Source of the DNA: Planctomycetota bacterium
GTDB taxonomy: Bacteria; Planctomycetota; Phycisphaerae; WQYP01; JAJZKY01
Assembly: GCA_021803885.1 (NCBI GenBank)
Contig: JAJZKY010000237.1
Coordinates: 1 to 6,937, forward strand
Direction: 5' to 3'
Length of the DNA stretch: 6,937 nt
The translations under genes were made by a program, and so were the position numbers. The first letter of the stretch is position 1; each line of letters begins with the position of its first letter. Below the pieces are notes generated by a model. It was not told where the DNA came from. It ran no database searches and saw nothing but the letters and a program-made list of their open reading frames with translations. Positions 6,050 through 6,937 of the stretch are shown one piece after another.

Positions 6050-6765
6050 CGCTGCAAGAAGGCCAGCGTCAAATTCCAGGCCTCGGCGGCCACGGCGGGG
6101 TTGTGGCTTTCGCGGCGGTCATTGGCAAAGGCGTGGCCTGCTCCGGCAAATACGTGTACGCCGAAGGTCTTATTGGCCGCTGCCAGCGCTGTGCTGATGC
6201 GGCCGATTTCGTCCGGGGTAATGGCCTTGTCCTGGGCGCCGTAATGAAGCAGCAGAGGACATTGAATGCCGGAAACGTTGGCCAGCAGCGACGGAACGGC
6301 CGCATAACGCGGATCTCTGGAATCGATGCCTCCGCCGTAATACGCTACGGTGCACTGAATTTGCGAGCCGAGCCTGGTGGCCGCCAGAAACGCCCATCGA
6401 CCACCAAGGCAAAAGCCTATCTGGCCGGTATGGCCCGCCAGTACGGCGGGATGGCTTTGTAAGAAGGTGACGGAATCGTGGGCATGGGTTGCGAATTGGT
6501 CATCGGTGATGGCACGGGCCACAGGCAAAGCCTTCTGCACTTCGTCATAGCCAAATGCCCTTTTGTTCATCACATCGGGCACCAGAACCACGTAACCCAT
6601 TGCGGCAAGCTTGCGGGCCATGTCCTTAAAATGTTCGTCCAGGCCGAAAATTTCATAATAAATCAGTATGGCCGGATGCCGACGACCACCGGGCGGCATG
6701 GCGAGAAACCCCGGGAGATTGTGGGTAATTTGCACCGACTGGGTCTGAATTTCTTCTTTCGTCAT
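6013..6765 (-). CDS. Dienelactone hydrolase family protein
   Basis: A complete 250-residue cytosolic alpha/beta hydrolase of the dienelactone hydrolase family. The catalytic triad is visible: Cys119 in the nucleophile elbow GFCLGG (117-122), Asp179 (GAQDKAIT) and His211 (GAGHAFAND). Glu38 (YEIFGL) corresponds to the Glu that activates the Cys in classical enzymes. Such enzymes hydrolyse dienelactones in chlorocatechol degradation, but most relatives act on unknown lactones or esters, and no catechol-pathway gene is nearby. Several starts are possible: GTG 6804, ATG 6774, 6771 and 6765. ATG 6765 is preferred because GAGG (complement of 6775-6778) ends 9 bases before it; the next two ATGs are too close to that site. 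The 3' end overlaps that of the channel gene by 37 bases. The family is secure; the substrate is unknown. Confidence 0.92.
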   Translation of the reverse strand: MTKEEIQTQSVQITHNLPGFLAMPPGGRRHPAILIYYEIFGLDEHFKDMARKLAAMGYVVLVPDVMNKRAFGYDEVQKALPVARAITDDQFATHAHDSVTFLQSHPAVLAGHTGQIGFCLGGRWAFLAATRLGSQIQCTVAYYGGGIDSRDPRYAAVPSLLANVSGIQCPLLLHYGAQDKAITPDEIGRISTALAAANKTFGVHVFAGAGHAFANDRRESHNPAVAAEAWNLTLAFLQRYLGTAQIPAQS

Positions 6766-6810
6766 ATGCATCATCCTCGCTGTGCGTTCTTGGAACAGCA
6801 GCACTTAACA

Positions 6811-6936
6811 CTACCGCGCCACATTTCTGGCCAGCTCTGCAGGGCCGTGGCGGGCCGCCTCAGTCGCAGCCTGGCCAATGTCGCGCTGTAGCATGAAATT
6901 ATAATAGCACTCTGATCTCAAGCCGGCCAGCCCCGG
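6811..6936 (-). CDS. Possible 3' end of a gene entering from the right edge
   Basis: A minus-strand frame is open from the right edge to TAG at 6811-6813 (41 codons), ending 45 bases before the hydrolase ATG. It contains CYYNFMLQRD, then an Ala-rich helix-like end (GQAATEAARHGPAEL). By hand count its codon positions 1 and 3 are richer in G/C than position 2, as in real genes here. A 41-codon open stretch can easily arise by chance, and a good -10 box (6898-6903) falls inside it. I do not recognise a family. Confidence 0.25.
   Translation of the reverse strand, partial: PGLAGLRSECYYNFMLQRDIGQAATEAARHGPAELARNVAR
6898..6903 (-). promoter_or_regulatory. Candidate -10 box for the hydrolase gene
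   Basis: Minus-strand TATAAT lies 132 bases before the chosen hydrolase start. A TTGAGA occurs upstream, but only 12 bases away, too close for a standard -35. The element conflicts with the possible coding frame at 6811-6936; only one of the two readings is likely right. The same AT-rich octamer (6898-6905) also reads TATAAT on the plus strand. Confidence 0.27.
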
Positions 6937-6937
6937 C

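Noticed and set aside
6478..6891. Plus-strand open frame of 137 codons opposite the hydrolase gene
   Set aside because: The minus strand has the full Cys-Asp-His hydrolase triad; the plus-strand product has no family resemblance.

Overview
The window is 6.9 kb of gene-dense bacterial chromosome of fairly high but not extreme GC. It holds seven well-supported genes and one doubtful frame at the right edge. Three genes encode lipoproteins with signal peptides and a lipobox cysteine, so the host very probably has an outer membrane. The style of the left-edge lipoprotein (resembling DUF6655) and of the GH4 enzyme suggests a member of the Planctomycetes/Verrucomicrobia group. That assignment rests on family resemblance by eye, not on a search. 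No RNA gene, insertion sequence, CRISPR array, phage gene or origin was seen.

Layout. Positions 1-306 (minus) hold the 5' part of a small lipoprotein gene running off the left edge. A 267-base divergent intergenic region (307-573) follows, with a good -10 box and a dyad element. At 574-2169 (plus) is a GH4-family NAD+/Mn2+-dependent glycosidase with a CHGV active-site motif. After a 138-base gap come two lipoprotein genes, 2308-3408 (LpoB/CsgG-like) and 3455-3913 (YcfL/DUF1425-like). After a further 80-base gap comes a tight three-gene plus-strand operon: peroxiredoxin (3994-4476), cytosolic DsbA-like thiol oxidoreductase (4473-5042) and a potassium-channel-like membrane protein (5039-6049). 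Both junctions are 4-base ATGA overlaps. A dienelactone-hydrolase-family gene (6013-6765, minus) converges on the operon and overlaps the channel gene by 37 bases.

How the genes may work together. The LpoB-like and YcfL-like lipoproteins recall the enterobacterial ycfL-lpoB pair and may form an envelope complex. The peroxiredoxin, DsbA-like protein and channel are probably co-translated and point to a redox-linked membrane function. The channel's cytosolic domain carries a CX5C pair that a thiol oxidoreductase could act on, but this is inference. The GH4 enzyme and the hydrolase look like independent metabolic genes.

Nothing here amounts to a clearly new defence or mobile system. The most noteworthy items are the peroxiredoxin/DsbA/channel operon and the LpoB-like/YcfL-like lipoprotein pair.
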